34,573 nucleotides of DNA from DATLYH01 sp035575035 (GTDB lineage: Bacteria > Planctomycetota > Planctomycetia > Gemmatales > Gemmataceae), in assembly GCA_035575035.1 (NCBI GenBank), contig DATLYH010000222.1, positions 1 through 34,573 on the forward strand, in the 5' to 3' direction. How positions within the stretch are numbered: the stretch's first letter is position 1; every line of letters begins with the position of its first letter. Below, in pieces: positions 8,624 through 17,120 of this stretch. The notes below the pieces were generated by a model, which was not told where the DNA came from, made no database searches, and worked only from the letters and a program-made list of their open reading frames with translations. A program made the position numbers and the translations under genes.

Positions 8624-11455
8624 ATGAACCCGGAACAGGCTCATGGGGAGGCGACGACGATCGTCGGCCGTTGGCTGGCCCGCCTGGCGACAACGGTCGG
8701 CCGCCGGCCCCGACTGGTCCTGGCGGCCGTCGCGGCCATTTGTGCCGTGTCGGTCTACACCTCCTGGACGCGCCTGGAATACCAAAGCCAGCGCGACGAC
8801 CTCATCAACCCTAACAAGGAAGTACAGCAGCGCTGGCGCCGCTACCTCGCCGAGTTCGGCCGCGACGACGACATGGTTGTCGTTGTCCAGGGCGCCAACC
8901 GCCAGCGGATGAAAGACGCTCTCGAAGCCCTTGCCGAGCGCGTCCGGCAGCAGCCCGAACACTTCGACCGACTTTTCTACAAGGTCGATCTCCGCCATCT
9001 GCACAACCGGGCGCTGCTGTACCTCTCCAGCGACCAGCTCCGCCAGATCCAGGACAGCCTGAAGTCGATGGGCCCGCTCCTGGACGGGCCGCTCAGTTTC
9101 ATCGGCTGGCGCGTCATCACTTTGCAAAACCTGGTGCGCGAGGCGGACGACCGGGTGGCCCGGCTGAAGCCCGGCGAACCGCTGAGCAAAGCGGACGAGC
9201 AATTCCTGACCCAGCTTCTCTCCATCAGCCGGTCGGCCCGGGCCACCTTGATTGACCCGGCTGACTACCGCAACGCCTGGGCCAGCCTGCTGTCGCAGCC
9301 CCCCGAACAGCAAGACCTCCTGGCCGAGCCGCAGTACTTCTTCAGTCCCGACGGCGAATTGGCCTTCCTGCTGGTGCGGCCGATCAACGGCGAGAAGGGC
9401 TCGTTTACCGCCGACCGCCGCAGCATCGAGGCGATGCGCGCCTTGATCGCGGAGGTCCGGCCGGCCTACCCGGAGTTGGAGTTCGGCCTGACGGGGTTGC
9501 CGGTCCTGGAAACCGATGAGATGGTCGCCTCGCAGAGGGACAGCAACCTGGCCTCCTGGCTGGCGATGGCCGGCGTCGCGGTCCTTTACCTGGTCGTCTT
9601 CCGCGGCCTGCGCTACCCGCTGATGACGGTGGCCACGCTCCTGGTCGGCATTGTGGTGGCGCTAGGTTGGATGACCTTGACCGTCGGCCATCTGAACATC
9701 CTGTCGGCCGCGTTCGCGGTCATGCTCATCGGCATGGGCGATTATGGCGTGCTCTGGGTGACGCGCTATGAGCAGGACCGGCAAGCCGGCGCCGACGTGC
9801 CGACCGCCCTGCGCCGCACTGCCGGCAGCGTCGGGCCCGGCATCCTGACGGCGGCCCTGACGACGGCCCTGGCCTTCTACGCCACCATGCTGGCTGACTT
9901 CAAGGCCGTGGCCGAGCTGGGCTGGATCGCCGGCAGCGGCGTGCTTTTCTGCGCCATCTCTTGCTTTACTGTGATGCCGGCCTTGCTGACCGTCACTGAC
10001 CGCCGCCCGGCCCAATTGCGGATTGCGGATTGCGGATTGCGGATTGACATGAGGCAACCTGCAACGAGTTCCGTTTGGTTGCCGGCGCTGGCCGGCCGGC
10101 CGCGGTGGGTGATCGTCGGCAGCCTGCTGATCGCCGGGGTGCTGGCCGCCTGCGCTTGCCGCGTCCATTATGACCACAACCTGCTCAACCTACAGGCCCG
10201 AGGACTTGACTCGGTCGCCTGGGAGATGAAGCTGATCCGGCACACGGCGGGAGCAAGCTGGCATGCGCTGAGTTACTGCTCCACTTCGGAGGAGGCCCGC
10301 GCCCTGCGCGAGCGCTACGAGCGTCTGCCGGTGGTCAGCCGGGTGGTCGAGGTGGCCTCGCTGGTGCCGTCCGACCAGGAAGCGAAACTGGAGCAACTCC
10401 GCGACATCCGCCGACGGCTCAGCGACCTGCCCCGCCGCGGTGCCCCCATCGTGCCGCTCTTCCCCACGCGCGCTGCCGCCCTGGAGGCCGACCTGGCGCG
10501 ACTGATCGACCGGCTGGGGCCGCTGGTCCGGGCCGGCCCAGGGACATTGCCGGGCGAGCTCTGTCTGCACCTGACCGCCCTGGGCCGGCAGCTCGCCGCC
10601 ATGCCGACCGCATTGGCCGACCAGCGGCTGCGCCAGTTTGACCAGCGCCTGGCCGGCGACCTGGCCGAGGATCTGCATCGGCTGCGCGACGTCTCCACAC
10701 CGATCCCCATCGCGGTGGCCGACCTCCCGCCCGCTCTCCGCGAGCGCTACATCGGCAGCAGCGGCAAGTGGCTGCTGCGCATCTTCGCCGCCGACTGCCT
10801 GTGGGAGCACGACGCCTTGGTCCACTTCGTCGAGGAGATCCGCAAGGTCGATCCGGAAGCCACGGGCAAGCCGTTCTTGACGCTGGAAGGGCTGGAGGCG
10901 ATGAAGAGCGGCTTTCAGTGGGCCAGCGTCTACGCCCTGGCGGCCATCGCCACGGTGCTGTTGCTCGACTTCCGGAGCGTGCGGCACACCTTCTGGGCGT
11001 TGGCGCCGTTGGCGCTGGGGACGGTGGCGACGCTGGGCGTGCTGGGCCTGCTGGGCGTGCCGCTCAACCCGGCCAACATGATCGCTTTCCCGCTGATCGT
11101 GGGGGTGGGGGTGGACAATGGCGTCCATGTGCTGCACGACTACCTGGCGCAGGGGGCGCGACGCCACTACACGCTGAGCCGCCCCATCGGCCGGGGCATC
11201 CTGGTGGCGGCGCTGACGACGGTGCTCGGCTTCGGGACGCTGATGATCTCCAGCCATCGCGGCCTGGTGGGGTTGGGTCTGGTGCTGAGCCTGGGTGTGA
11301 GCTGCTGCACAACGACGGCCCTGGTATTCCTGCCGGCCCTGCTGCGCCTGCGGGGCGTCCAGACCCCGGCCGAGGAGCCGGCAGCGGCGCCGGCGGATCG
11401 GGGAAGATTGGAGATCGAAACAACGGTGGCCGCGGCCCGACGGCAGGCGGCGTAG
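8624..11455 (+). CDS. MMPL/RND-superfamily transporter (HpnN-like architecture)
   Basis: 943 residues in two homologous halves. Each half has one leading membrane helix (about 25-45 and 494-512), a large periplasmic domain, and a bundle of helices (about 310-455 and 765-925). The bundles contain GMGDYGVLWVTRYEQDR in the first half and GVGVDNGVHVLHDYL in the second, matching the proton-relay region of MMPL proteins. Such proteins move lipids or hopanoids across or out of the inner membrane; HpnN is the nearest well-known relative by design, but no hopanoid genes adjoin. The frame is open from 8552; ATG 8624 is chosen, with AAGGAGG (8604-8610) upstream at a rather long 13 nt. The linker between halves carries an ATTGCGG microsatellite (10015-10047). 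A candidate promoter is at 8552-8580. Confidence 0.87.
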   Translation: MNPEQAHGEATTIVGRWLARLATTVGRRPRLVLAAVAAICAVSVYTSWTRLEYQSQRDDLINPNKEVQQRWRRYLAEFGRDDDMVVVVQGANRQRMKDALEALAERVRQQPEHFDRLFYKVDLRHLHNRALLYLSSDQLRQIQDSLKSMGPLLDGPLSFIGWRVITLQNLVREADDRVARLKPGEPLSKADEQFLTQLLSISRSARATLIDPADYRNAWASLLSQPPEQQDLLAEPQYFFSPDGELAFLLVRPINGEKGSFTADRRSIEAMRALIAEVRPAYPELEFGLTGLPVLETDEMVASQRDSNLASWLAMAGVAVLYLVVFRGLRYPLMTVATLLVGIVVALGWMTLTVGHLNILSAAFAVMLIGMGDYGVLWVTRYEQDRQAGADVPTALRRTAGSVGPGILTAALTTALAFYATMLADFKAVAELGWIAGSGVLFCAISCFTVMPALLTVTDRRPAQLRIADCGLRIDMRQPATSSVWLPALAGRPRWVIVGSLLIAGVLAACACRVHYDHNLLNLQARGLDSVAWEMKLIRHTAGASWHALSYCSTSEEARALRERYERLPVVSRVVEVASLVPSDQEAKLEQLRDIRRRLSDLPRRGAPIVPLFPTRAAALEADLARLIDRLGPLVRAGPGTLPGELCLHLTALGRQLAAMPTALADQRLRQFDQRLAGDLAEDLHRLRDVSTPIPIAVADLPPALRERYIGSSGKWLLRIFAADCLWEHDALVHFVEEIRKVDPEATGKPFLTLEGLEAMKSGFQWASVYALAAIATVLLLDFRSVRHTFWALAPLALGTVATLGVLGLLGVPLNPANMIAFPLIVGVGVDNGVHVLHDYLAQGARRHYTLSRPIGRGILVAALTTVLGFGTLMISSHRGLVGLGLVLSLGVSCCTTTALVFLPALLRLRGVQTPAEEPAAAPADRGRLEIETTVAAARRQAA
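10015..10047. repeat. ATTGCGG heptamer, four tandem copies plus a partial, inside the transporter gene
   Basis: Copies start at 10015, 10022, 10029 and 10036, followed by ATTGA. The frame is kept and the tract encodes a short LRIADCGLRID-type peptide at about residues 465-475, in the predicted cytoplasmic linker between the two halves. Confidence 0.9.
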
Positions 11456-11484
11456 TGCGAAGGCGGCGGCACCCAGGGGTTCCT

Positions 11485-13029
11485 TCAGGCCGGCTCGGTC
11501 CCTGGCAGCGACTGCTCGAACTTTCTCAGCCCCTCGCGGTAACCATCGCGCCATGCCGGCTCGGGTGCCACCTGATCACGGAATTTCACCATCCGCTCGA
11601 CCGCATCGGCGAGGGTGAACGCGGCGCGGATGCGCCGCTTGCGGCGGAGATACATTTCCAGCGCGGCCAGGGCGGTGACGGCGGCGCCAAGAGCCGGCCC
11701 CTCGAACGATGCCAGCCGGACCAACGGCCGGTCGAGCACGCTGGCCAGGATCTGACACATCAAATCACTGCGGGCGATGCCGCCGGAGACGGTGATGCGC
11801 GTGATCTTCTGCCCGGCCCGCTCGTGCTCACGCACCCCCAGGGCGATCAGGTAGGCTAATGCTTCCAGCGCGGCCCGGAAGCGCTTGCCCGGCTCCGGCG
11901 GCTCGGCCGGCGACCACCGGCAGCATGCCGCCTTGACGCCCAGCGACGGCTCAGGAAGGACGAAGGGGAGCACGGTCGTGCCGTCGCAGCCGGGCGGGAC
12001 GGCGCGGGCCTCTTTCTCCAGTTGCAGCCAGTCGGGCCGCGGGCCGACTACCCGGTCAAGGAACTGAGCGCCGTTGTTGTAACAGCGCATCCACAGGTAA
12101 GGCCCCCAGTTCAGCCGCATCAGGTCGAGGTTGCCGTCGCCCAGCGGTTGGCGCGACGATGAGTTGACCACGGCCGAGTTGCCCAGGATGACCGCCATCT
12201 GCCCCACGTCCACCGCCCCGCCGCCGATCAGGCCGGCCTGCTGGTCATCGGACGTGGGGAAGATCAGCGGCCGCTGTTTCAGGTCCCCTCCCACCGCCTC
12301 GGTCAGGTGCGGGCTTAACTCGCCGACCGGCTCGCGCCAGTCCACGATCCGCGGCAGACAGTTCCAGGCCAGCCGGCGGTACTCCTTGTTCTCCAGGGCA
12401 CCGAGCATCGGCTTGGACCATTTGCACGTCTTCAAGTTCATCATCCCCGTCGAGGCGGCCGCGGACACGCTCACCACGGTGAAGCAGCCGGTCAGGTAGC
12501 CGGCCGCCAGCGCCCCGTGTTGCACAATCAGCGCGGTGCGTTTCCAGTCGTCGGCCGGGAGACAGACCTCATCCTTGACCAGGTGGCTGAGGGTGTAGCG
12601 GATGGCCCAGGGACCGCCGATCAGTTTCTTGACCTTCTCCTGACCGCCGAGTCGGGCCAGGCCGCGGGCGTGGTACTCGGCCAATGTCTGATCGTTCCAG
12701 CAGATGGCCCGGCGAACCTGCACGCAATCGGCGTCGATCCGGCCGGCGGTGTGGTGCGTAGCCGAGATGCCGCCGGCGACCCAGTGCTTGAGCCGCTTTA
12801 GCTCGCGCAAGCGGCGGGCAATGGCGCGGACACTGGCCCGGGCCTGGCCTTCCAGCTGCATCAGGTTCAGCTCGGAGACCCCCCCCTCGGTCCAGAGATC
12901 GGTCGGCAGGCGGACCTCGGCCAGGGTGTTGCCGTCCAGGTCGAAGGCCAGGCACTTGACAGCGCCGGTGCTGAAGTCCCAACCGGTGATGACGCTCTCA
13001 GGAGATACACAGCGGAGGGGTTCGGCCAC
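11485..13029 (-). CDS. FGGY-family carbohydrate kinase (xylulokinase-like)
   Basis: 514 residues, normal for the family, cytoplasmic. It transfers phosphate from ATP to a sugar or polyol. The N-terminal ribonuclease-H-fold phosphate loop reads GWDFSTGAVKCLAFDLDG (about residues 16-33). A mid-protein PTSDDQQAGLIGGGA block corresponds to the sugar-binding and catalytic-Asp region, and VSGGIARSDLMCQILA followed by EGPALGAAVTALAA to the C-terminal ATP site. These fit xylulokinases best, but glycerol, fuculose and ribulose kinases share them. The start is GTG 13029, with GGAG 9 nt upstream. It stands alone: the transporter converges on it with 29 nt between stops, and the hydrolase diverges from it across 171 nt that contain a CAGCGGG/CCCGCTG hairpin (13088-13108). 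Confidence 0.88.
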   Translation of the reverse strand: MAEPLRCVSPESVITGWDFSTGAVKCLAFDLDGNTLAEVRLPTDLWTEGGVSELNLMQLEGQARASVRAIARRLRELKRLKHWVAGGISATHHTAGRIDADCVQVRRAICWNDQTLAEYHARGLARLGGQEKVKKLIGGPWAIRYTLSHLVKDEVCLPADDWKRTALIVQHGALAAGYLTGCFTVVSVSAAASTGMMNLKTCKWSKPMLGALENKEYRRLAWNCLPRIVDWREPVGELSPHLTEAVGGDLKQRPLIFPTSDDQQAGLIGGGAVDVGQMAVILGNSAVVNSSSRQPLGDGNLDLMRLNWGPYLWMRCYNNGAQFLDRVVGPRPDWLQLEKEARAVPPGCDGTTVLPFVLPEPSLGVKAACCRWSPAEPPEPGKRFRAALEALAYLIALGVREHERAGQKITRITVSGGIARSDLMCQILASVLDRPLVRLASFEGPALGAAVTALAALEMYLRRKRRIRAAFTLADAVERMVKFRDQVAPEPAWRDGYREGLRKFEQSLPGTEPA

Positions 13030-13200
13030 GGTGGTTCGCTCCTACACAGGGGAAAGGAAGGACCGGCACCGTTTTACCACGGCCGCTCAGCGGGTCAATC
13101 CCCCGCTGGGCAATCCCATTGGACCGACCGACCGATCTTCGATAAGCTGCTCTGCAAAGCCCGGTGCCCACCCCGAGACAGCCCACCAGGAGGACCCACC

Positions 13201-15273
13201 ATGCGACTACGGCGAATGGCTGGTCTAGTTACCCTAACCCTCTGTCTTGTTGCCGGCCCAGAGGCGCGGGCTGAGCTGTACCGCCTGGAGGTCCAGCGCC
13301 GCGAGCCGTTCGCTGGAGGGGCGGCCTTCGGCGACGTCGGTCCCTATGAGATCATCGCCGGCGTGGCCCGCTTTGCCGTCGATCCCGCGCACCCGCGCAA
13401 CCGCCTCATCGTTGATCTGCCGCTGGCGCCGCGCAACGCCGAGGGGAAAGTCGAGTTCGAAGCGGACTTCTTCATCCTGGCGCCGAAGGACCCGGCCCGA
13501 GGGAATGGAGCGATCCTCTACGATGTCAATAATCGCGGCAACAAACTGGCCCTGCGCTTCTTCAACCGCAGCAGCGGCGGCAACAACCCCACGACCATGA
13601 AGGACGCCGGCGACGGCTTCCTCTTCTGCCGCGGTTACACCGTCGTCTGGTGCGGCTGGATCGGCGAGCTGTTGCCCGGCGAGGGCCGGCTGCTGCTCCG
13701 CGCTCCGGTGGCGACCGACAACGGCAAGCCGATCCGCGGCGTGGTCCGCTACGAGATGGTGACGGACGCTCCGGCCGAGACGCTGCCGCTGTCCCGCCGC
13801 GAGGGACACGGCAGTTACAGCCCGACGGAGCGCGGCGAGAAGGAGGGCGTCCTCACCTGGCGGATGCGCGAGACCGACGAGCGCGTGCCAATCCCGCGCA
13901 GCCAATGGTCGCTGGAGCGCCTGCCCATTCCCAAGGTAGCGCAGGGCGTCCCCGGCACCCTTCCCCAGATCCGTTTGCGGCTGAGCGGCGGCTTCCGGCC
14001 CGGCTACATCTATGAATTGATCTGCGAGGCGGAAGGGCCGATTGTCCAGGGGCTGGGCTACGCCGCTGTGCGCGACCTGGTCTCGTTCCTGCGCCACGAC
14101 ACGAGCACGCAGAACCCGCTCCGGACTGCCGACGGCAAGTCGGCCATCACGCGGGCCCATGCCTTCGGCGTCTCGCAGAGCGGCCGATTCCTGCGCAACT
14201 TCCTGCACCTCGGCTTCAACGCCGACGAGAAGGACCGCAAGGTCTTCGACGGACTGATGCCGCACGTGGCCGGCGGCGGCCTGGGTTTCTTCAACCATCG
14301 CTTCGCCCAGCCGACCCGACACAATGGCCAGCACGAGGAACACCTCTACCCCGCCGACCGCTTCCCCTTCACCTACGGCGACTCGACCGACCCCTTCACC
14401 CAGCGGACCGACGGCATCCTGCGCCACACTCCTCCCCCATTCCAGCCGAAGGTGATGCACACCCAGAGTGCCGCCGAGTACTGGCACCGGAGCGGCTCGC
14501 TGGTCCACACCGACCCGCTGGGGAAGACGGATGTCGAGGTCCCCGCGAATGTGCGCATCTACGCCTTCGGCGGAACGCAGCACGGCCCGGCGAATGACCC
14601 GCCCGGCCGCGGCATCGCCGACAACCTGACCAACCCCGCCGACTACCGCCCCCTTCTCAAGGCGTTGCTGGAGGCGCTGGACGCCTGGGTCAAGGACGGC
14701 ACTCCGCCGCCGCCAAGCGTCTATCCGCGCATCGATCAGGGGACGCTGGTGGACTGGAGGCAGAAAAGCACCGGTTTCCCGGCCCTTCCCGGCGTGCGCT
14801 ATCCGGAGGTGATCCAGCGGCCGCCGTTCGCCTTCTACGGGCCGGAGTTCGAGTCGCGCGGCCTTATCACGGTCGAACCGCCGGAGGTCCGCGGCCATTA
14901 CGTCGTGCTGGTGCCCAAGAGCGGGCCGGACGGCAACGACCTGGGGACGCTGCTGCCGCCGGAGGTGGCGGTGCCGCTGGCGACCTACACCGGTTGGAAC
15001 CTGCGCCGCCGCGATGTCGGCGCCGAGGCAATGCTGGCCAGCCTGATGGGCTCGTACATCCCCTTCCCCCGGACGCGTGCGGAGCGGATGAAGACCGGCG
15101 ATCCGCGCGAGTCGATCGAGGAGCGCTACGGCAACTTCGCCGCGTACCGTCAGCGCTTCGCCGCCTATTGCGCGGATATGGTAAAGCAACGCTACCTCTT
15201 GCCGGAGGACGCCGAGCGCCTGCTCAAGGCCCGCGATCAGATGCGCGACCGCTTTCCCCCGGCAGGGGAATAA
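13201..15273 (+). CDS. Secreted alpha/beta-hydrolase-domain protein
   Basis: 690 residues. Residues 1-24 form a signal peptide (VAGPEARA|EL). The rest matches the large alpha/beta hydrolase domain family found in planctomycetes and proteobacteria (Abhydrolase_10 type). The nucleophile elbow is GVSQSGRFLRNF, with Ser325 the likely nucleophile; an FNADEKDRKVFDG stretch and the conserved HVAGGGLGFFNHRFAQPTR segment follow. A His in GGTQHGPA may complete the triad. AGGAGGA (13188-13194) is 6 nt before the ATG. The substrate is unknown: esterase-like activity is reasonable. The frame is followed 5 nt after the stop by a GCGTCAG repeat copy. The neighbouring kinase gene diverges from it, so it likely has its own promoter. 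Confidence 0.8.
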   Translation: MRLRRMAGLVTLTLCLVAGPEARAELYRLEVQRREPFAGGAAFGDVGPYEIIAGVARFAVDPAHPRNRLIVDLPLAPRNAEGKVEFEADFFILAPKDPARGNGAILYDVNNRGNKLALRFFNRSSGGNNPTTMKDAGDGFLFCRGYTVVWCGWIGELLPGEGRLLLRAPVATDNGKPIRGVVRYEMVTDAPAETLPLSRREGHGSYSPTERGEKEGVLTWRMRETDERVPIPRSQWSLERLPIPKVAQGVPGTLPQIRLRLSGGFRPGYIYELICEAEGPIVQGLGYAAVRDLVSFLRHDTSTQNPLRTADGKSAITRAHAFGVSQSGRFLRNFLHLGFNADEKDRKVFDGLMPHVAGGGLGFFNHRFAQPTRHNGQHEEHLYPADRFPFTYGDSTDPFTQRTDGILRHTPPPFQPKVMHTQSAAEYWHRSGSLVHTDPLGKTDVEVPANVRIYAFGGTQHGPANDPPGRGIADNLTNPADYRPLLKALLEALDAWVKDGTPPPPSVYPRIDQGTLVDWRQKSTGFPALPGVRYPEVIQRPPFAFYGPEFESRGLITVEPPEVRGHYVVLVPKSGPDGNDLGTLLPPEVAVPLATYTGWNLRRRDVGAEAMLASLMGSYIPFPRTRAERMKTGDPRESIEERYGNFAAYRQRFAAYCADMVKQRYLLPEDAERLLKARDQMRDRFPPAGE

Positions 15274-15277
15274 CCGA

Positions 15278-15368
15278 AGAGCGTCAGTGACGGGGCGTAT
15301 TGGTCACAGCCCGGAGCGTCAGCGACGGGGAGTGGGAGCAGCGTTCCCCGTCGCTGGCGCTCCGGGCT
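15278..15368. repeat. GAGCGTCAGCGACGGGG repeat cluster with a 24-bp inverted repeat
   Basis: A degenerate copy (AGAGCGTCAGTGACGGGG) lies at 15278-15295. Arms 15308-15331 and 15345-15368 then form a 24-bp hairpin with one G-T type mismatch and a 13-nt loop. A 6-bp CGGAGC/GCTCCG remnant follows (15397-15419). The core recurs at 18568 and 18598. It may stabilise or end the hydrolase transcript. The remainder of the 320-nt gap (15420-15593) shows no gene and no convincing promoter. Confidence 0.75.
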
Positions 15369-15593
15369 CGTAGGAGCGGCTCGTAGGAACATCACCCGGA
15401 GCGGACACGCCGGGCTCCGAAAGCAGCGCTCTAGGCTCTGACCGCTACCCGTTCGTATACTTGACTCTGATGCGCCGAGTGCCCGATTTGCAAATGTCGA
15501 TTGCCCGGATTGCCGAGACAGATGCGCCCCGCGAACTTTAGCATCACCTAGACTTTTTTCTCACCCTGCTCGTGGCGAAAGCGGAGTTACCTA

Positions 15594-16535
15594 ATGATTC
15601 TCTCCTCCTCTCCCCCCCGAGTTCGTGAGCGCGGTTTCACGCTGATCGAATTGTTGGTGGTGGTCGCCATCATCGCCGTCCTGATTGCCCTTCTCTTGCC
15701 CGCGGTGCAAAAGGTGCGGGAGGCCGCCAACAAGAGCCGCTGCCAGAACAACCTCAAGCAGCTTGGCCTCGCCCTGCACAATTACCACGATGCCAACGGC
15801 AAGCTCCCCCCCGGCGGCGTGGGCGGTGTGAACACGAACGGCCTCAGTTGGCACGTCTTTATCCTTCCCTACATCGAACAGGGCAACCTGTACAGTCAGG
15901 TGAAATGGACGCCCCCCTTCCAGACCCTTGGGTATCTGGACAACAAAGCCATTGCGCTGACGCGCATCCCGATCTACCTGTGTCCCAGTTCGCTCCCGCA
16001 AAACGAGCGGACCACCTTTAACACGGCGCCCAACTCGGAGTTCGTCAATGGCGCAGCCCCGTATTCCACCCACTACTACGGCAATATGGGTCCCAAGGGC
16101 CCCGGCTACATGGTCATCGGCACCACGCACGGCGGTTATGCCACCCAGGGGGTGCTGGGGGTGGATACGCAAATCCGGCTCACGGACATCGCTGACGGCA
16201 CCTCGAACACCTTCTTGGTCGGCGAGATAGCGTTCTCCGACACATCGAGTAACCCCGGCTACCGCATCTGGAACCGGGGGTGCGGCGGCAGCAATGCGTC
16301 GCCGAGTGCGTCTGTCTGCGGCGGCTGCAAGAACGTCGCCAACGGGATCAACGTGACCAAGTTCAACAGCAGCAACTTCAACGACATCAGCTTTGGCAGC
16401 AATCACAGCGGCGGGGCCAACTTTACGCTGTGCGACGGCAGCGTCCGCTTCCTTACGGAGAGCATTAGCCTCACCCTCTACCGGGCCACGGCCAGCCGCG
16501 ACGGTGGCGAGGTCCAGACGATCCATAGCCAGTGA
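15594..16535 (+). CDS. DUF1559 protein with prepilin-type N-terminal methylation motif
   Basis: 313 residues. The N-terminus has a short basic leader and then G14-FTLIE, the type IV prepilin peptidase site (cleavage after Gly14, Phe15 methylated, Glu19), with a hydrophobic helix to about residue 40. The QKVREAANKSRCQNNLKQLGLALHNYHDANG segment and the C-terminal HSGGANFTLCDGSVRF block are hallmarks of the planctomycete DUF1559 (SBP_bac_10) family, which is present in very many copies in these genomes and is likely surface-located or pseudopilin-like. CGGAG upstream of the ATG is a weak binding site. The next gene, a lipoprotein, begins 35 nt after the stop, a pairing usual for this family, suggesting an operon. 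Confidence 0.93.
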   Translation: MILSSSPPRVRERGFTLIELLVVVAIIAVLIALLLPAVQKVREAANKSRCQNNLKQLGLALHNYHDANGKLPPGGVGGVNTNGLSWHVFILPYIEQGNLYSQVKWTPPFQTLGYLDNKAIALTRIPIYLCPSSLPQNERTTFNTAPNSEFVNGAAPYSTHYYGNMGPKGPGYMVIGTTHGGYATQGVLGVDTQIRLTDIADGTSNTFLVGEIAFSDTSSNPGYRIWNRGCGGSNASPSASVCGGCKNVANGINVTKFNSSNFNDISFGSNHSGGANFTLCDGSVRFLTESISLTLYRATASRDGGEVQTIHSQ

Positions 16536-16570
16536 CAATCTCTGTCCGATCTTCTCGGAGTCAACCGCGC

Positions 16571-17023
16571 ATGTTCCTGCGACCTGTACTGGAGTGCCGC
16601 CGGGGCGTAATGCCTGGACTTGCCTGGCCGGCGCTTCTGGCCTGTGCCTTGCTCTCGGGGTGCTCTTCCAAAGACAAGAGCTTTGCGGTTTCGGGGAGGG
16701 TGACGTTCGGCGGTCAGCCCGTGCCTGTGGGTAGGATCTACTTCGATCCGGACCCCAAGACGAATCCCGATAGTCCGCAAGGGTTCGCGGACATCAGGGA
16801 TGGCCAGTACGATACGGCACAATCCGGCCGAGGGACGCCGGGGGGAATGTTCATCGTTCGCATCGAGGGCTTTGACGGCCACGCTACGCCGAACTTCCCC
16901 TACGGACAGTTGCTCTTTGACAACTACCAGGAGAAGGTTGAGCTACCCGCGGAGAATACTCGGAAGGACTTCGATGTGCCCGCTTCGGCAGCCCGGAAGG
17001 GGCCGCCGCCGCCTCCTTCCTGA
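16571..17023 (+). CDS. Small lipoprotein with carboxypeptidase-regulatory/transthyretin-like fold
   Basis: 150 residues from ATG 16571. The signal peptide has two arginines (residues 10-11), a hydrophobic core and a lipobox LSGC with Cys31 as the lipidated residue. The mature part VSGRVTFGGQPVPVGRIYFDPD resembles the beta-sandwich of planctomycete proteins that follow DUF1559 genes; the C-terminus is Pro-rich. The frame also offers GTG 16532, overlapping the DUF1559 stop (GTGA), and ATG 16610, which would lose the positive n-region. CGGAG (16556-16560) 10 nt before 16571 decides for the middle start. Likely anchored in a membrane facing the periplasm; function unknown. It is followed after 97 nt by the BNR-type gene. 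Confidence 0.8.
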   Translation: MFLRPVLECRRGVMPGLAWPALLACALLSGCSSKDKSFAVSGRVTFGGQPVPVGRIYFDPDPKTNPDSPQGFADIRDGQYDTAQSGRGTPGGMFIVRIEGFDGHATPNFPYGQLLFDNYQEKVELPAENTRKDFDVPASAARKGPPPPPS

Positions 17024-17120
17024 CGCTCTCAGCTTGCCCGGACGGCGGGGACAAGGTCGGCGCCTTTCACGCCGTACCCAGACAAATCCACCAACCACCC
17101 ATGACCCGGGAGTTCCGGCG

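Noticed and set aside
7707..8627. 306-residue plus-strand frame over the methyltransferase start and array 1
   Set aside because: It is mostly translated hairpin repeat and antisense methyltransferase sequence, without family similarity.
13119..13146. Promoter TTGGAC/GATAAG before the secreted hydrolase
   Set aside because: Spacing of 16 nt is fine but both boxes are weak matches; not listed as a feature.
13234..15189. 651-residue open frame on the minus strand opposite the hydrolase
   Set aside because: High-GC shadow frame: no domain, no binding site, and the plus strand encodes a recognisable secreted hydrolase. The same applies to the minus frames at 2961-4634, 10190-11554 and the plus frames at 5339-6472, 20910-22643 and 24435-25658.
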